Shown here in pieces: positions 59,946 to 64,000 of a stretch of 64,000 nt of DNA. Numbering within the stretch: the stretch's first letter is position 1; each line of letters starts with the position of its first letter. The DNA is taken from contig NC_092184.1 of assembly GCF_043641665.1 (NCBI RefSeq), positions 22,395,108-22,459,107 on the forward strand, in the 5' to 3' direction. Position numbers and translations under genes: made by a program. The notes under the pieces are model-generated. The model made no database searches and was not told the origin of the DNA. It saw only the letters and a program-made list of their open reading frames with translations. This stretch comes from Enoplosus armatus. Taxonomy: Eukaryota; Chordata; Actinopteri; Centrarchiformes; Enoplosidae.

Positions 59946-62900
59946 TGAAACCTCAAACACACAGCAGCAGAAAAAACATTTCCAGATCAATCTGGGGGGG
60001 ATTTCTAAAAGACGAATTCAGCAGTCAATTTATTCAGTCTATGAGTCAAATGAATTTGGATTCTGACGTGACGGAGGCCTGATTGAGAGAGAATATAGAA
60101 TGAATCTGGCTACCTCCACTTGCAGATTGACTGTAAAATGACCTCATGATAAAAGCATATGTGAATCCACTAAGTTGGCTCCAGCAGTCTCATGCTCTAA
60201 TGTATCTGTGCCAGACTGAGCCGCTCTAACTGCTCTTATTTCTTTCACACTTTTTTCCAATTAGAACATGACTTGTGATTAAAGGACAGCAGTCTGCTCG
60301 GTAATGTGTACAGTATGTGTGAGTGTGTGCGCGTTTAATAGAGAGACAGACAAAGTGTGCGAGTGCGAGTCGAGCCGTGCTGGCAAGCGCTCCTGTGTTA
60401 TGTCTTTATGATCTTGGCCTGTTGGTGTGCATGCGTGCGGTTTCTTTGGCTTAACTGTGCGTTTGTATATGCGTATGTGTGAGTGTGTGCTTGTGTCTTT
60501 TGTATCTTGGCTTATTGGACGTCTGCGCCAAGAGTTCACACGGTGGGTTAATTGACCTCTGGAGACGTTTCTCTCCTCAGTGATAATGAATGTCTGGACG
60601 ATATGATTATTCTTCATTTGCCTTAGATATGAGATTTGAGCTCTGTGGTGGCTGATTATTTTTTAAATGACAAATTTAAATGCACCATCTCTGATATTTA
60701 AAGCGTCACTGATGCCTGTGTCAGAAATATTGCCACAATATGACTAGAAATATTAACTGTTTGAATTTGTATCATTTTAAGATGTGTATTGGGTATTTAA
60801 CGACACGTTCTATTAAATATAGTTAACGAAAATAAACTCGGACAGGGCAAACACTCAATAATCTTCAGGTAATAATTTCCCCTCAAAATGGATATCCAGT
60901 GTTTTGGAACAGAACTCATCATTTGTTTTATTCACGTGCAAATACATTTTATGTGAACAATATTAAATGGTCTGATCATCAATGATTAATAGTCTTTGTG
61001 CTGTAATGTAGGTTAGGGCCCAGGAGGCTAGCGAGCTGGAACGTAAAACAAACAAATCATTCTCCATAAAGGAAAACATCTTTTAACACCCTCTCCACTG
61101 CAGCCTGCATTCTAATGACCTGTATTCCCAATAACAGAGAGTGCTGACGATGAAAAATGATCAATGTGATGAAGTCATGAGGGTTTTTTTTTTGTTACTC
61201 GTGTTTGAATTTGTTTGCAGCACTCTCAAGGACCGTGTGTGTTTTTTGATGCCAAAGTACACGTACACATGAGCGGGCACACACGCTCACTCAGAGGCAT
61301 TCACACCTACACAATCAAAGAAACAAACTAATGAAGCCTCTCTGAAACAAACAACTTGATTAAGACTCAGGAGGGGAGAGAATCAGGTGTGAACACCGCG
61401 GGTCATGAAATCATGTGTGAACGTATGCCAAGGACATGTTTTTAAAGATGCAGTTTGTGTGCTTTTATGGGATGCTCCACCTCCTGAGGGAGTTTGCTTG
61501 TGCATGTTATGTCCAACATTGGTGCTCGCTACCTGGTGATCATCTTCTGGCTGAACATACAAGCAGGAGAGCCGAGCGAAGGCTTGCCTCTGGGAGACAC
61601 ATTTTTGTTTTCCTTGAAGCTGCATTTCTTCAGTGGCCACTGAGCAGTTCCCTTCCTTCACTTGTTCTCTTCTCTAAGATAAAAGGAAAGCTGTGAATGA
61701 GGCAGACTAGAAACACAAGAGATATTTCTGACTGAATACAAGTGATTTAATAATAATTGGATATAATGCTTTAGGTTACCAAGAGCAAATCTTTACCTTT
61801 ACACCAATGCAGCGCTTTAATTCCCCATGACAATTTAAAGCAATTTCACTTCTTAGCACTTATATATTTAGCAATAAAATCTTCTTGTTTTCACTGCTCA
61901 AACAGCGTCCTTAGGAATGCAGGCAAAACTAAAGGCGCCCCAGAGTGATTTGTTTTATTGGCGTCCGTGTGCTCTTAGAAGAAGAATAAAGAGCTACATT
62001 ATGCTACAGAGGGAGAGTAAGTGCAAAGCTAGGAGGTAACTATAAAAATAATGAGGACATTTAGCAAGAGAATGATATGTTTTAAGGACAATGATTTGAT
62101 TTAAGATCAGGCACAACATAGTGTACATATAGATTAATGTGCCTCCAACTAACCTAAATGTCATCTGTCTTTTGTTGCAGTGGGTATGCAAGCATGACTG
62201 CTTCTGTTTAAGCATTTGAGGAGACGTTCCTTGTGGTTATTTTATTGTATTTTACTTTGTCTGTTGTTTATGGAACGTGGACAATGGGCGTTATTGCAGC
62301 AGTAGGCTCCTGGATTCTAGGAGTGATTTGTTTCAATGGGAGCGTCCATTTGCGACTGTCAGCCTCATTTGAACCTGTATTAAATGATTTTTTTTTGTTC
62401 ACTTGGGTGCAGCAGCAGGGGTTAAATTGGGATTTATGCAGAAGGGAATGTCCCTGTCTAATGAGGACGGGGGGTTGGGTATGAGTTGGGTGCTTTCCAC
62501 AGACCACACTGTTCAAAGGGACTATTTCTTCCGTAGAAAAATAGTTCCAATGGAAACTGTAGATTTTTTATTATTTGGATTGTCCAGAGTAACAATGGCA
62601 CAGTTTCTGGAAAGAGATGCTTTTTTCACAAACTAAATTCCATTCATCTCCATTGTTTTGGAGACAGAAATCTTAAATTGAATCTAACTGTCTAAATGGC
62701 CAGATTATTGAGATCATTTCATTTTTGTTTGATCTATTTATTGGTAATTTGTGTGAAGCAACCCGTAAATGGATTTGAGTGGAAAAAAGTTATGTGAAGT
62801 CCTAAAAGACAATAATACAACACCCCAAATATATAGGCCTACCCAAATACACTGCCAATGGCAAACGATTTCTTTTTATTTTGTGTTGATTTATACAAAA

Positions 62901-64000
62901 CACTGAAATTCCCGCCCATGTGTAAAAATAGACATATCTTTGCACTGAGGCAACTACAGTATCTGCAATAACTTATAGGCTTAGCACAATAAATTGTGTT
63001 TTCATTGTTGGTTCTACTCTGTGTTGCTTTATTTTTATTTACTCAAGGGATTAGATAAGTCCCCATGCTTTCAGTAATTCCACTACTGCAAATATGATTT
63101 CATTTAAGCAGCAAAACTGAAACTCCCTCTAATAATCCACTTGACAGAGGAAACGATATTTGGACTTTTGCTGAAAATAAAAATGCAACAATTAATGAAG
63201 TTACTGCTGCGGCGCCACACTGGTGAATTGCGCGCAGCCCTTTCCTCAGTTTGGAGAAACACGTATGGATCCAGCTACTCTGTGATGGCCTCAACTTTTT
63301 AATAAAGTCAAAGATAGTAACCTGCATTCTACATTTGTTTGGTCAGCGTGAAACAGTGTTTGAAAGCCATAAATGTGAGAGTTGGCAATGATGTGATACT
63401 GAAGAAGACGGAGCTGAACTTCGATAGGTTGCAATGTCAGGAGGCGGAGCTCAGCTCCGGTGCTCTCTCGCCCAGTTTAACCCCTGGGGAGCAGGAACAA
63501 GCTGTGAACACACTGACATACTGTATTATCACCATTAAAGTTGATATATGGTCAACCTATTAGCAAACAGTCGCTTATTTACACATGGAGCAGCAGACAT
63601 GTGACATTCACTGTGTTTGTCTGCTGTTTGGTGCTGGACAGGTAGTGTACAGTGGGTTTCTGGAGGTTTTTTGCTGAAAACAGCCGCGTGCTGCGCTGAT
63701 GAAAGCAGTACGAGTGGATCTAACCAGTAAAGTTGCTCTGAACTGAGGGGGGCTGGGTTCGTCACTACAGGTGACCCCTTTCACATAAACATAGTCATTT
63801 GATCCATTGTTAATATAGATAGATATTGATTGCAGTAGTGCAGCCACTTTCAAAACTCATCATTATTTCTTGAATTAGGTTCCATCTGCTAACAACTCTG
63901 CATTTATCCTCCTGCCTTAGTTTCTTACTTCCCAACTTTCTTTGAAATGTATACATCTTTCCATTTATTCCCATGAACGCCTCTCAGAGTCCGAGGGAAA

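Larger units (their letters stand above)
41735..64000. other. Presumed long first intron (extends past window)
   Basis: No exon with paired splice sites and recognisable protein was found in these 22 kb on either strand. They contain several microsatellites, TE remnants (47.6, 48.8, 53.2, 55.9, 57.8, 59.8 kb) and unique AT-rich blocks that may be conserved noncoding elements (54.4-55.4 and 58.27-58.56 kb). Open frames here, including the 261-codon frame at 50114-50899, are low complexity. Confidence 0.5.

Noticed and set aside
1..64000. tRNA, rRNA, CRISPR array or bacterial-type operon
   Set aside because: Nothing resembling a functional tRNA cloverleaf, rRNA or spacer array was seen; only diverged tRNA-like SINE heads near 2.05 and 55.9 kb.

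Overview
This is nuclear DNA from a bony fish, most likely a teleost. Genes are intron-rich with GT-AG junctions. There are many CA/GT microsatellites and several interspersed repeats I recognise from teleost genomes: a CR1-clade LINE 3' end, a Rex3/RTE-like LINE tail, the 'agtactttactt' element and the 'gctaagctaagctaac' element. The gene pair git1 and tp53i13 sits tail to tail, an arrangement known from the human 17q11.2 region, so this looks like a conserved vertebrate block. All identifications come from reading the sequence; no database search was possible.

Layout. (1) 835-7784, plus strand: the 3' half of git1, from the Spa2-homology region through the coiled coil to the C-terminal focal-adhesion-targeting-like domain. 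The ARF-GAP and ankyrin exons lie off the left edge. (2) 7785-13679: 3' UTRs and spacer between the convergent genes. (3) 18805-13680, minus strand: complete tp53i13, nine coding exons, 631 codons, with a signal peptide and one membrane span. One of its introns carries a small diverged copy of its own large exon. (4) 18806-20286: probable divergent promoter region. (5) 20287-29479, plus strand: an unidentified 24-exon gene for a protein of about 957 residues, built from many exon-sized blocks of acidic poly-Ser followed by poly-Lys, and ending in a 24-bp coding minisatellite. (6) 31311-33122, plus strand: a short Lys/Ser/Asp-rich gene (104 aa) whose first coding exon has the same length (22 bp) and phase as that of the large gene, so it may be a diverged tandem relative. 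(7) 33.6-34.4 kb: a teleost repeat, then an orphan coding-like block followed by a poly(A) signal. (8) 36499-40380: about 3.9 kb of TTCTG-type pentanucleotide satellite, split by a LINE fragment. (9) 41.0-41.73 kb: 5' UTR and signal-peptide exon of an unidentified secreted or membrane protein gene, whose first intron appears to fill the rest of the window (more than 22 kb).

The gene products do not form one pathway. GIT1 is a cytoplasmic scaffold at focal adhesions and synapses, and TP53I13 is a single-pass membrane protein described as p53-inducible. The Ser/Lys proteins have a composition like Nopp140/treacle-type phosphoproteins, but their function is unknown. The strongest candidates for something undescribed are the exon-amplified Ser/Lys gene with its small neighbour, and the self-derived insertion inside tp53i13.
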